64,000 bases of DNA from Ustilago trichophora (lineage: Eukaryota; Basidiomycota; Ustilaginomycetes; Ustilaginales; Ustilaginaceae), in the NCBI GenBank assembly GCA_900323505.1, contig OOIN01000035.1, forward strand, positions 310,001-374,000, written 5' to 3'. Made by a program: the position numbers and the translations under genes. Of this stretch, positions 33,501 to 41,500 are shown in pieces. The first letter of the stretch is position 1. The number at the start of each line of letters is the position of its first letter. The notes under the pieces are model-generated. The model had not been told where the DNA came from. It ran no database searches and saw only the letters and a list, made by a program, of their open reading frames with translations.

Positions 33501-33782
33501 CTTGGACTTGAGTACAGAGCCGAGGAGGGAAGAGCGACGAGACTTGAAGCTGGGGTTGGCTCTGAGCTTGGGATCGTTGGGGTTGTGCTGACGATGATGA
33601 TTTGCGACAAAGCGCAATGCGTTGTTTTGGATTGAAGAGCCAGAAGGATGAGGTTGAGAGGAAGGATGGTGCTGGTGGGATGGATCGAGCGAGGATGAGA
33701 ATGGGATGGTGGCAGCGGTGGATGGAGAGACGGAAGGGCCCACCGGAGTGGCGCCGTGGATAGGAGAGGTGGCGGCCTGCAT
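27582..33782 (-). CDS. giant arrestin-like protein, probable ubiquitin-ligase adaptor
   Basis: Single-exon protein of 2066 residues. About 500 Ser/Pro/His-rich residues come first. An arrestin N-like region follows at about 545-720, with RKIDLCDHVRVGVEP, then a beta-rich stretch with LTVRFVGYSVYVDATGRFN and FDLSIPGWLPASQRSRFGATFYCVQA. Another beta-rich part near 1120-1260 (LHLPPVLGLTPDK, GGLRLKDMELVCLQTERH) and a C-terminal arrestin phrase near 1634 (VRVRHKLKVKLGFGLKS) are separated by long disordered inserts. Two LPxY motifs follow, LPAY at 1744-1747 and LPRY at 1765-1768, as in arrestin-related trafficking adaptors that recruit Rsp5-type ligases through WW domains. The tail is acidic with an Asp/Glu run. 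Yeast relatives such as Ecm21 are about half this size. PalF/Rim8 is another possibility given the neighbouring palC. Confidence 0.7.
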   Translation of the reverse strand: MQAATSPIHGATPVGPSVSPSTAATIPFSSSLDPSHQHHPSSQPHPSGSSIQNNALRFVANHHRQHNPNDPKLRANPSFKSRRSSLLGSVLKSKSKGDSRKLANTLASARAPPHPIAPKPRVSSPSSHHHHTKSLPTSTSNASVTGHTSSLNLATSPTRTHQLTHQNPSGIHTSTSDAHAEHPHSISHDAKPHLVHLGDSPPTASFPSPTDLPEGSTSTCSSANAKAISLASSSAPLTSLSMDAPFLPTSAPQLSGQAASQHLSGASPAVDAVTADSSPPRPTDAFQTLASQSRFEMQEQGDSAPSSPIPAGTASSRATLTSSHASPTTTTIPAPQASLPIITRTIVPDDSNHIPSQHLSTSPGKTINADLNVVSPPSASPSYPSTAPSNCGTLEQSLDPAPQRLSQSTSAFVTSPQRFSSLARKSAARLTLDTDVQSPAELPRGLARDINQELDSPTSPEMIGARTERRMSMLDFLTADPAVDTSPQLALASLSAEDLPRSLQPASRTGLRSNVLLPPSIPLVQASHQLRLEAAAARGGGKALQPRKIDLCDHVRVGVEPLIDRLTMFGSMQSSSNYSLAGTVVVEVPKLNVPRLSAAAAVARDGSTSDHPSVHVEALTVRFVGYSVYVDATGRFNSIRLAEISQELLQPQGFSCPVEMVETGESPTSPDDSTANAANRDASQQTLKYETEFDLSIPGWLPASQRSRFGATFYCVQATAIVEGQAILSALSGFDAFGGDGWQSPTSSLNLARSLESELREAADGKSAAERKDGTRSPPASTVKSKTKNTWLNKTAKQLQLRSSKKSTGTEAEQSSSISNSRRGSGSKDVVPASVEQDPLFSKTTEASNQLLPTGQHSIRSECLSILVRRCRDVVPVPVARLARLATASQVMRADGTTPSLSQSMLALARLQDTSDAAAAHPDGSSGSSGSEATASARSHLPTSVSAPMSLAAHAENRQSETARVSVPPANSSIDEAATLSPEGNADAAMSEAPSALAPSPRIDANPRGWGQDPASAASERHSALGAEREIVPRAPSAFDAPRDPAKLAAATSGMTPSATLPNLPSSMSRASSLFDSRFGNANSPPRTSSRSASAGRSSAPLRHFVHRPTLHLPPVLGLTPDKDAAGGLSFSLTLSLPSHVHVAGPKSDLLSFGVQIDLGRTQGWDALKKWGGLRLKDMELVCLQTERHSSMPSRSFCAAFPVPPPPNKVDAADLPVVTTSRKTPSVSNDTQQLAAEIRLRQSYDRSLVLGHIELANQGKAPHPIEHNVERIRTTIVGPPPFALKKRCQEVGKEDGDKSRKGKAKININSGNQADRPGGFSRSPSRGSPAGSGTNTPDGSSTGGGISGLRAAFAPAAQVNSGSRMSVMQPRPRALARSNNSSSSSLRQAFQGTDGSGAMQPAPRPSTAGAALASGSSPNGPSRSRRPIPFDLGSASETVTTRRDISASGLDADGADPNMPFADAADSPSQPGSQISRSTARTNSDGPAPLYALEGETQRRITGDGATTRMGVSSSVTTRSSGRPAAAPRRSRFENAISRLSTFASSMLEQPHEVPAAGGSTHDPRASANAPANANGAAAASLRASYAFSGDDGQGVDLTKGRVRMTINLPLVSSDLDAARKAGSAQLISDFESPYVRVRHKLKVKLGFGLKSNVALGEDGEDWAQTLVMCVPVRFTEAPPKEVQEQFGPVRIVPGNAQTAAPVDPLAGDQSRAAECALATGQGSNEARSSTGTGLPETFAEPLLPAYAQLFREDGSRLADEGEDLPRYPGRMSVVGEIDEDPAPDTGVVDDGHGAMAAANLQASNVLSTVDEAHVSGSSASDLSPVSTMPGNGPHSVFSTELPRDQAATMSRLSNRASVPMLMDRTTSLPGNRLLTRTTSSSVFGLRTSPSHPVLPGSSQSATSSPYVETSSNTAVTKSRVGSSAFDPLPARPGMRRRSATTASLVTFSRITPAEVLDEALVTSALDDEEDRMDGMQPSHTLDSLTGRPRRGLGGGMDGSGQDDDDEAEEEELDVEDEDDLDGVDSPEVDSEAGHGMMGMRIHSNGGLSGSEGDGETVDVEVGRAL

Positions 33783-34330
33783 TTGGAGAGTCTCCCACTA
33801 CGGGCAAACAGGGAGACTAGACTTCATATGCGAGGTGGAGCTTGTGAGGATGCGGCGATGGCAGCCATGAGGCAGGAGTCTAGACTTGGGCGTGTGGATT
33901 GCGGGACCGGTGAGGTTTAAAAGTCGGAGCGGGTCGAGTGGAAACGAGAGGTCACTAGTTGCTTTGAGGTGGCGATCGGAAAGAGATGTGTGGTTGTGTG
34001 AGAGGTAGTAAGTCAGCAGCAGTGTTGGGACCGACAGAGCCACGTTTTGAGCTGTGCAGCAGCGTGAGACGATGGCTCGAGACAAAAGATGAGGATGGCG
34101 TGTTAGCAGAATCGTATTGTAGCAGCTCGATTTTGACTGTTGGTGAATGTGGCTAATGGAGGCGGGAAGTTGGTTGGCATAGAGAAGCCAAAGCGATGGT
34201 TTTCTGGCGTAGTGTGATATAAGATGTTGGTGCGGATGAATGTGAGTAAAGTTAGGGTGATATGGTGATGCAAGAGGATGCTGAGAGGAGAGGATGACTT
34301 TGTTGGAGATGGATGTTGGTCAAAGAGAGG

Positions 34331-34378
34331 GAAGGACCAAGAAGAGGAAGGACCAAGAAGAGGAAGGACCAAGAAGAG
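34331..34378. repeat. three tandem 16-base repeats
   Basis: Three exact direct copies of GAAGGACCAAGAAGAG, lying about 550 bases upstream of the arrestin-like start. On that gene's sense strand it is pyrimidine-rich. Confidence 0.9.
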
Positions 34379-35654
34379 GAGGGGTGACAAGGCGAATGGA
34401 AAGCTTTAAAAAGGTTGTGGTGTCCGCTCGGAATGTTTGACTGGCCAGAGTTGTTAGTCAGGAGTAAGGAGTAGTTAACTTGCTAGCGACATCCAAAGGA
34501 TGCACATCAAACATGAATATGGTCAAAGCACAAAAGCAAATCTACGTTGTACACAGAACCGACAAAGGGGTCAAACAGCATCTCAGCTATCAACAGCAAC
34601 AGCAGCATCATCAGCAGCCAAAAGAAGCGGCGCGTGCGTTTGGTCTTGTCTGCTGCACATGTGCGTGGGGAAGAGCGCCCACTTACAGTATTCAAACCAA
34701 TCGACCGGTCGACTGACTCTGCCTCTCTCTCTCTCTCATGTGGTCTTTTGGTGTGTGTGTTGTGCTGTGCTGTAAACGAAGCGAGCCAAATTGTGGTTGA
34801 CAGAATTTCAAGAGGCGAATGCATGCACTCACTCTACGTGCACTTTTGGCACATTTTCACTTAAGAGAGCTGGATTGGACCCTCTTTTAAGAGGCTGGAT
34901 ATGATGACTGGGCGCCAAATTCTGAGATCTCGTCTGTCTCCGACACTCTCTTGCCCGAGAGAGAGGCGATTTCGCATATGTTTGGTTTCTGCATCCAACA
35001 TGACAAGACTCGGGGTACAGTAGTTAGAGGAGACCTGCGAGAGGAGAATAATGGTACTTAGCATGCCGGCCACAACAGCAAGGGGTGCTGGCGTGGCATT
35101 CTGCTCTGATTAACTTGCATCTTTGTCGAGTCCAGCGCCAACATTTTGTCTACGTTTCTTGAGTCCTTCGAAGCAGAAACAGCCCCGCTCCGTCTCGGAT
35201 ACATAGTGAACTTGAGAGATCAGCGCAAGATGAACACCATCAAACCTTCAAGGCTGCTGCTGCTGCTGCTGCTGCTACTGCTGTGGTGATGAACAGCACT
35301 TCCACCAACAATGCTCTTTCAGCGTAGAGAGCCGAGCAAACTCAGAGTCAGGTCTGCTCGAGATCATGGTCCCTGAGAAAGAGCAGACAGCGCAGACAGC
35401 GAGCGCAGACAGCAACGCGATCGACTCGATTCAAATTTCAAAAGCAAAATCAATTTTGGCCCCGATTCGATTCTCTCTCAAAAAGGGGTCACACAGTACA
35501 ACACGCGCTCTCTCTCTCTCTCTGTCTCTCTGAGAAATTGGTCGGTGCTGTTTCTGTCCTGACTATCCAAAATCGTCTGCCGCGTCGACTCAGGCAAATC
35601 AACCAAGAAAGAAAAGAGTCTATCCATCTACGATCGATGATGCAGTCTCACAGC

Positions 35655-35665
35655 GCAGTACTGTA
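35655..35665. promoter_or_regulatory. GCAGTACTGTA palindrome element
   Basis: CAGTACTG core at 35656-35663, about 700 bases before the FHA-gene start codon. Confidence 0.35.
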
Positions 35666-35690
35666 AGTTAGTCTCTCCCCGAAGCTTCCA

Positions 35691-35754
35691 CTCTGCTCTG
35701 CTCTACTCTACTCTACTCTACTCTACTCTACTCTACTCTCTCTCTCTCTCTCTC
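35691..35754. repeat. CTCTR pentamer array and CT tract
   Basis: Two CTCTG and seven CTCTA units followed by about ten CT units, within the likely promoter or leader of the FHA gene. Confidence 0.9.
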
Positions 35755-35860
35755 AATTTCAAATCTATTCACACTTCATCGTCCACCCATCCTTCATCCA
35801 TCGTATCTTCTCGTTCGGCCATCTCCTTCAACCTCCCCTTTTTTCTTTTCTTTTCTCTGT

Positions 35861-35861
35861 T

Positions 35862-35891
<30 letters not shown>
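35861..35891. repeat. ATC microsatellite
   Basis: About ten ATC units in the likely leader of the FHA gene. Confidence 0.85.
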
Positions 35892-35892
<1 letters not shown>

Positions 35893-36361
35893 CCTTTTCT
35901 CCTACGTTCGACTCGTGTCATACATCTCGTTCAACGTCGTCGCTCCAACAAAATCCATCTCAGCTCTAACCACTCGCATCTAACGCACCACTCTATATCC
36001 TTCGGTCTCGTTCATCCATCTATCTGCCCAGTTCTCAGTGTACGATCGCATCACTCCCTTCGTCTCTTGTTCTTGCAGCTTTTCTTCTCGTCCTTCCAGC
36101 CTGTTTCACATCACCGTTCATCTTGCAGCACACGTCTTCCCCACTTCTCTCTTCGTGTCCTCTTTCACCCTGACCCGCCATCGAGCCTTCTTTCGACAAC
36201 ACTAGCGTCTGCTTTCCACATTACGCCGCCTCATCGCTTCCTGCTCATATAGCTCGATCGTCTCTGTCAACCCGTCTCTCTGACCCATCCTCATTCATTC
36301 GCGCAAGCCAGGCACGTCTCTCAAGCTCATCGCTAGCTCAACTTCACATCCATTGCCCACC

Positions 36362-38950
36362 ATGCAGTCATTGATGGGCGGAACCCCAATGGCAAATGCT
36401 CCATCCAACCTCGGCATTTCAGCCGGCCCATCCGCTGCTTCGCCAGCCTCGCTTGCCAACGGTCTCAAGCCAAACAACCCTCCAGTCTACACCAGCGCAG
36501 AGGCCGCTGCCAACGCACAGGGTCTCGTCTACCCTGCTCTCCACCTCCACCCACTCAACGACACCTTTGCACCCAAACAGATCAGCCTTGCACCGCCAGG
36601 TCCCAACAACCGCATCAAGATCGGTCGTCAGACCAATGCCAAAACCGTCCCAAATCCCACCAACGGCTACTTTGACAGCAAGGTCCTCTCGCGTATGCAC
36701 GCAGAAGTGTGGAGTCAGAATGGCAAAGTCTACATCAAAGACGTCAAATCTTCCAACGGTACCTTTATCAACGGCGAACGTCTCTCTCCAGAAGCCCAGG
36801 AGTCGGACGTATTCGAGCTGCACAACGAGGACATGGTCGAGTTCGGCATCGACATTGTCGGTGACGACAACAAGACCATCATCCATCACAAGGTCGCTTG
36901 TCGTGTCTATCTCGTCTTGACCGCAGAGGACGCCCTCAGCCTCCGTCACGACTTTGCCAGTCTCTATCGCGGTGGTATGCACGGCGGTCCTCTCGGAAGC
37001 AACGGTGTCGGTCCAGGCGCCGAAGGCGGTCTTCGTAGATCCAAGGCCGGTTTCAGCTTTGACCACGTCCTCAGCAAGCTGCAGAGCGAGCTCCAGAGGA
37101 GCAAGGACACCTGGAACGACCTCGGCAGCCTAACCACCACCATGCACGACATCCACGAGACGCTCGGAGGAAGTGCACCTCCTCTCTCCTCGGCTCCCTA
37201 CCCGCATCTCGTCCCTCCTCTTCCTGGTACCGCCAACGCGCAGCAACAGCAGCAGCAGCAGCAGCAGCAGCACCAAGAACAGCAGCGCGCCAAGGATGCC
37301 GAATCCCAAGCAGCAGCCACCGAAGCCCACTCGGCCACCATCTCGGCTCTCCAGGCACAGCTCTCAGAGACCCAGTCCTCCTTGGCCGCCCACGTCGAAA
37401 AGATCCGCAGCCTCGAATCCATCCTCTCCGTGCACGACTCGATCAAACGCGAAGTCAGCAGCATCAAGATGCAGATGGAAGAAGCCAAACGCGAGATGGA
37501 CGCGGTCGCCTCCTCTTCTGGTTCCACCTTCCGACAAGGCGTCAACGGTTTCGGAACAATCCGAGGCGCTCCCGATTTCAGCCGCTCGCTCGACCATGAC
37601 GACTTTGACGACGGTGCCAGCGTTGCTAGCGTAGAGACTATCACCCAGAACAATGACGATAACAACCACAATGCTGCGGGCCACGTCGGACCCCGCGCAC
37701 CACCCGATATGCCATCCCATCTCATCTCTCAAGATGCCGCCGACATCGGATCCTCCCGCGCGCCCGAGGTCACTCCTGCCGCAGCTGCATCATCCGAGAG
37801 CGAGGCCAGATCGGATGCTCATGCCACCGAAGCAACCACCACTCTCACCCACCAAAACCTCGCCAAGCAAAGCGACGAGCGTGATGTCGAGCTCCGCGCG
37901 CAGAACGAGGCGCTCTCAGCACGTCTCGAAGAACTCGCATCCCAACTCGAGCAGGCATTGGCGCTCAGCCGTGGTCTGCAAGATCAGCATGCACAGGTCA
38001 CCGATACGGTCAAGACGCTGGAAGAGCGTGTGCACACGTTGGAAAAGGAAGTCGAGCAAAAGGCAGCCGCAAAACCGTCGGCTGCTTCGTCGGAAGAGAC
38101 GACAGCAGCACTGCTCGAGGGTTTTGAGGGACGCTGGACCGAGTTCCGCAGTGATTTCGAGGAGAGCTGGCGCAAAGAGCGCGAAGGTCTGCAGACCGAG
38201 CGAGACGAGCTTCGCCAGGTGGTGCGTGCTTGGGATGAGGCCAACAAGCGTATGGAGGATGAGTTGAATGGCGATGTTGCTGGTGAGTCGGAGGTACAGG
38301 GGGACGAGAGTGGTGCTTCAGCCCATGATGCCTCGCAAGAGGATGCTTCGGTTGTCAGCAACGTAGCTGGCTCTTCGTCGTCGCTGCTGGCTGCGAATGG
38401 ATCCAGCAGCCGTGGAAAGCGAGGTCATGGCCGCCGAAAGCGACACGTCAACAGCGCTCTCCGTTCGTTGCTCTACGGAAGCTCGGCTGCTGGCCTGATG
38501 CCCGAAGCGGACGGCAGGGAGTCGGAGGATGATGAGCGATGGGGTCACACCTCGCGCGCTCGTCTGTCTCGTCGGAGTCCTGACGACGATGCCTTATCCA
38601 CCAGTCAGTCCGTTCGAAGTATCGCCGACTCGACATCCACCCGTCCCTCTACCTCGACAGAGATGACCACGCCTGATCTCGGCCCAGACGCTTCCTCACG
38701 AGATGTCGCCTTGGACTCGGCACATACCAAGCATGACTCCCACTTGCCACGGTCGCGACACGGTCGAGAGGGAGGTGCCGAGGGCAGTGCTGGCAGTAGC
38801 AGCAGCAGCAGCAGCCGGAATCCGCAGGAACGTGCAGTAGGCCCACAAACGATAGCTGCGGCTGGTGTCGTGTTTATTGGCGTCACAGCCTGGATCTTAG
38901 CAGGCAAAGATTTGGCTCGACTCAATATGGCGCTCTCGGGAAAGCCCTGA
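36362..38950 (+). CDS. tail-anchored FHA-domain protein, STRIPAK Far9/SLMAP-like
   Basis: Single-exon protein of 862 residues. An FHA domain lies at about 65-165 with the phosphothreonine-binding residues visible: GR at 88-89, SRMH at 110-113 and SSNGTF at 130-135. A Gln run follows near residue 293, then coiled-coil segments at about 315-385 and 500-650, an acidic Ser-rich region, and a single hydrophobic segment in the last 35 residues (TIAAAGVVFIGVTAWILAG) with a short tail. FHA plus coiled coil plus C-terminal anchor is the design of yeast Far9/Vps64 and Far10, Neurospora HAM-4 and animal SLMAP, which hold the STRIPAK phosphatase complex on ER or nuclear membranes. The open frame begins at a TTG nine bases upstream; the ATG at 36362 follows CCCACC. 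Confidence 0.8.
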   Translation: MQSLMGGTPMANAPSNLGISAGPSAASPASLANGLKPNNPPVYTSAEAAANAQGLVYPALHLHPLNDTFAPKQISLAPPGPNNRIKIGRQTNAKTVPNPTNGYFDSKVLSRMHAEVWSQNGKVYIKDVKSSNGTFINGERLSPEAQESDVFELHNEDMVEFGIDIVGDDNKTIIHHKVACRVYLVLTAEDALSLRHDFASLYRGGMHGGPLGSNGVGPGAEGGLRRSKAGFSFDHVLSKLQSELQRSKDTWNDLGSLTTTMHDIHETLGGSAPPLSSAPYPHLVPPLPGTANAQQQQQQQQQQHQEQQRAKDAESQAAATEAHSATISALQAQLSETQSSLAAHVEKIRSLESILSVHDSIKREVSSIKMQMEEAKREMDAVASSSGSTFRQGVNGFGTIRGAPDFSRSLDHDDFDDGASVASVETITQNNDDNNHNAAGHVGPRAPPDMPSHLISQDAADIGSSRAPEVTPAAAASSESEARSDAHATEATTTLTHQNLAKQSDERDVELRAQNEALSARLEELASQLEQALALSRGLQDQHAQVTDTVKTLEERVHTLEKEVEQKAAAKPSAASSEETTAALLEGFEGRWTEFRSDFEESWRKEREGLQTERDELRQVVRAWDEANKRMEDELNGDVAGESEVQGDESGASAHDASQEDASVVSNVAGSSSSLLAANGSSSRGKRGHGRRKRHVNSALRSLLYGSSAAGLMPEADGRESEDDERWGHTSRARLSRRSPDDDALSTSQSVRSIADSTSTRPSTSTEMTTPDLGPDASSRDVALDSAHTKHDSHLPRSRHGREGGAEGSAGSSSSSSSRNPQERAVGPQTIAAAGVVFIGVTAWILAGKDLARLNMALSGKP

Positions 38951-39628
38951 TTCGATAAAGGTCTCATCACCGCACTCTCGACCTTTCATCATGTTTTTAT
39001 TCGTTGTAACAGTGTCTCTCGGTTTATGCCCCTTTCACGTCGATACCAATTACGATCATGTCCACCCACTCTTTCCGTCTCAAGACTGTGGTCGACTTCT
39101 AGTTCGATTCTTGGCTACTTTGGAATGCATTCTGATTCCCGTCAGCCAGTGTGAGAATCATCTGTGACCATGGTGAGGAAGAGAAGGCTCAGCTTGAGTT
39201 TGACAGATTCGGCTCCGAGCTGCAAAATGACAAGGTCGCGTCTGTGCATTCCTCCTTTTTTGTGGCATCGAAGAGTTGCGCAGGCCCGATTTTGTCGTAT
39301 TTGTCGATCTGGCAGAGCGTGAAGACGTGAGCGCGCGCATCGCTCGACACGCTCTGACCAATTTCCAAAAAACACCTCTCTACAGTACAGTAGAGTAACT
39401 GTACTCTTTCCGCTTTCCGCTTTGCGCTTTTCTCCCTTTGTCTTGGTTGAATGCGGTTCATCGATCTTCTCATCGCTCACACTGGTAGCAAGCATCTTTC
39501 CTCCTAGAGAGACAAGCTGTCGCACTATACTGCGTAACAACGACATCCACGTGACGGTCTTCTCCACCCACACACAAATACACACTTCTCACACGACAAC
39601 CGAAACACGGCCCACGCAACGATCCAAG
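38951..39628. other. intergenic region upstream of the RRM gene
   Basis: 678 bases with no gene seen. An imperfect ACAGTACAGTA / AACTGTAC element lies at 39380-39404, about 225 bases before the next start codon. Confidence 0.55.
39380..39404. promoter_or_regulatory. ACAGTACAGTA and ACTGTAC half-sites
   Basis: TACAGTACAGTA followed by AACTGTAC: two opposed half-sites of the intergenic palindrome family, spaced by a few bases, in the promoter of the RRM gene. Confidence 0.3.
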
Positions 39629-40837
39629 ATGGACGTACCTATGCGAGATGCAAACCGAAGAGGTGGTGGTGGTGGTGGTGGAGGACGAAGGAATGGGCCA
39701 TCCAACGCCCGAGCAGCACGGCGCAGTGATCCATATGCTCGCGATACTAGAGCACGTCCCAATGCCCCCACCAACCAACCTCAGCGAGCTGCTGAGCAGC
39801 CTAACACTTCGGCGCAACAAGCAGCAGGCATGTCATACCCTCCGCCCGAACTCAGCATTCGCGGTTCTAGCGGCCCCACCTGGATCGTCGTTTCCAACCT
39901 TGTCGTGGGTACATCTACCGAAGATGTCCGTCTGACATTCAGCGCCTTTGGCCGCGTGGAAGAGGTCAAGCAGCGACCTGCTCCCTCTGCCAACCACCCT
40001 ACGGTTGCGTTCGAGGTGGCGTTTGATAGGAGGGAGGATGCCGAGCAGGCGGTGGACAAGTTCAACGGTGCTCTGGCCGATGGTAGGATTCTGCAGGTGT
40101 CGATCAAGAAGCCGGATGTGCCTAGGGATGCTTATAGTCAGTTTAGCAGGGCTACTGCGCAAGCTGCTGCACAGCGACCGAGGGAGAAGGGTTCGGCCAA
40201 TCTGATTCCTGCCCCTGCTCCGCTGCCGTATACTCCAGCTCCGGCGGCTGCGGTTCCGGCTGCTATCCCGACGGGACCTGCTAGCATGCGGTCTCGAGCA
40301 CACACCGCGCAGTTGGTCGAACCTCGCGCAAAGAAGTCGAACGGAAACGGCGCTGCTCCTCCTCGTGGCCCTGCCGCTGCTGCCAACAACAAATCCAACG
40401 CCAAAGCCCTCGCCATCCCTACAGGCCCCAAGAAAGCCAACAATAACAACGCCGCCGCCGCCGCCGCCGCCGCAGCCACACCCAAACCCAAACCGCTAGC
40501 CCAACGGATCCCGGAACCGCTCGCCAACCGTCTTCTAACACCAGCACAGGCACAGAAACTGCGTGCAGAGGAAGCAAAGAAGAAGGCAAGGGACGAAGCA
40601 CGCGCTCAAGCCATCAAGGCTACTGGCAAACACACCGTGTTAGGCAAACGTCTCGGTGGATTGCCACTGGCACAGAGACTGGTGCAGCAGGCCGGTACGC
40701 CGAAATCGGATACCAGCGCCCTCAAAGCCGCCGCTGAAAAGAAGAAGCGCAAGAGGGACGCTGCCAAGGCGAGGAAGGCGAAGAAGACGGGTGCAGGTGC
40801 GGGTGCACAGGCTGGTGCGATGGATCTCGATGGATAA
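39629..40837 (+). CDS. single-RRM protein, possibly mRNA export related
   Basis: Protein of 402 residues. The N-terminus is MDVPMRDANRR, then eight or so Gly and an Arg-rich region. One RNA-recognition motif spans about residues 85-160 (WIVVSNLVVGTSTEDVRLTF, FEVAFDRREDAEQAVDKFNG). After it come Ala/Pro/Lys-rich low-complexity sequence with an Ala run near 280, a charged helix, and a basic tail ending GAMDLDG. Gly/Arg-rich ends around one RRM recall the ALYREF/Yra1/Mlo3 class, but the diagnostic terminal UAP56-binding motifs are not evident, so this is tentative. The frame is open upstream to a TTG at 39422. The first ATG in that frame is at 39629, with A at -3. Confidence 0.65.
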   Translation: MDVPMRDANRRGGGGGGGGRRNGPSNARAARRSDPYARDTRARPNAPTNQPQRAAEQPNTSAQQAAGMSYPPPELSIRGSSGPTWIVVSNLVVGTSTEDVRLTFSAFGRVEEVKQRPAPSANHPTVAFEVAFDRREDAEQAVDKFNGALADGRILQVSIKKPDVPRDAYSQFSRATAQAAAQRPREKGSANLIPAPAPLPYTPAPAAAVPAAIPTGPASMRSRAHTAQLVEPRAKKSNGNGAAPPRGPAAAANNKSNAKALAIPTGPKKANNNNAAAAAAAAATPKPKPLAQRIPEPLANRLLTPAQAQKLRAEEAKKKARDEARAQAIKATGKHTVLGKRLGGLPLAQRLVQQAGTPKSDTSALKAAAEKKKRKRDAAKARKAKKTGAGAGAQAGAMDLDG

Positions 40838-41500
40838 AGAAGCAAAAACAGCTTCCGATTAGCTGAAAATGGATCTCATGTGCTCGCAGCAATTCACCAA
40901 GTACGCTCTTTCAATCTCATTCTTTGGCCCTTTTGAGTGGCACTTCTTTTTTTGCAATTGGACCACAATAACTTGCGAGCAGTCTGTTGATGATGGCAAG
41001 TCTTCGTCAAGTATCATTCCCAAGCGATAGTGCAAGTGAATGTGATTGCGATTGCGATTGCTCTTCTCTGCTGAATTGATGAATGATGATGAACGGCGCA
41101 TGAAGAGCGGGAAACACGCGTCGCGTTTCCACTTTACGCCTTCTAGTGCCCATGTGTTGAAAAGGAAAACGCGCATCATTTTTGGTGCGTGCGGACAGTC
41201 GTGTTGCTCTTTTCCACGCTGTGACTGCTGCTGCGCTTTCCGAGCTTCTTTCTTTCTCTCTCTGTCATTTGCCTCATCCTTGCCATCTTCATTCATCCAC
41301 CTTCGTCACTCGTCACTCGTCTCCTGAACTCGACTCAATCTTAGCATTTCCCAGCACATCCATTCGCTGTTCGCATCCGGTCATGGCCGCCGCCCGGTCA
41401 TAGATCTCCATTTTCCGATACCCATTGCGCACCTCGCTGCGCTTTTTCACCCTAAACCACCACTTCGAGATCTAGTCGCAATCCCGAGTCCAACGCAAGC
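40838..41500. other. intergenic region and leader of SMC3
   Basis: 663 bases. No full gene is seen. A six-codon open frame starting with a well-placed ATG lies at 41383-41403 in the probable SMC3 leader. Confidence 0.6.
41383..41403 (+). CDS. possible uORF of SMC3
   Basis: ATG GCC GCC GCC CGG TCA TAG encodes MAAARS and stops 97 bases before the SMC3 start. The ATG has G at +4. If the SMC3 transcript begins upstream of 41383 this would be met first by scanning ribosomes. The transcript start is unknown. Confidence 0.35.
   Translation: MAAARS

Larger units (their letters stand above)
33783..36361. other. large divergent intergenic region
   Basis: About 2.6 kb between start codons of the arrestin-like gene (minus) and the FHA gene (plus). 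It holds a triple 16-base repeat at 34331-34378, CAG/CAA repeats at about 34590-34620, a CTG run at 35254-35283, CAGTACTG at 35656-35663, a CTCTR pentamer array plus CT tract at 35691-35754, ATC repeats at about 35861-35891, and pyrimidine-rich sequence to the FHA start. No gene is supported. Confidence 0.6.

Noticed and set aside
32461..33807. 448-codon open frame on the minus strand overlapping the arrestin-like gene
   Set aside because: It is another frame of the same strand through Ser/Pro/His-rich coding DNA, has no domain, and is explained as a shadow of the 2066-residue frame.
34331..34378. Triple repeat as a CRISPR-like array
   Set aside because: The copies are directly contiguous without spacers, and the organism is a eukaryote.
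35230..35289. Tiny frame with a poly-leucine stretch resembling a signal peptide
   Set aside because: 19 codons formed by a CTG microsatellite; stops directly after the repeat, so a chance reading.
39422..39628. 69-residue N-terminal extension of the RRM protein
   Set aside because: The frame begins with TTG, has no ATG before 39629 and contains leader-like sequence; the same reasoning removed non-ATG extensions at 4913, 27296, 36353, 45319, 50741, 52622, 55271, 57125 and 61024.
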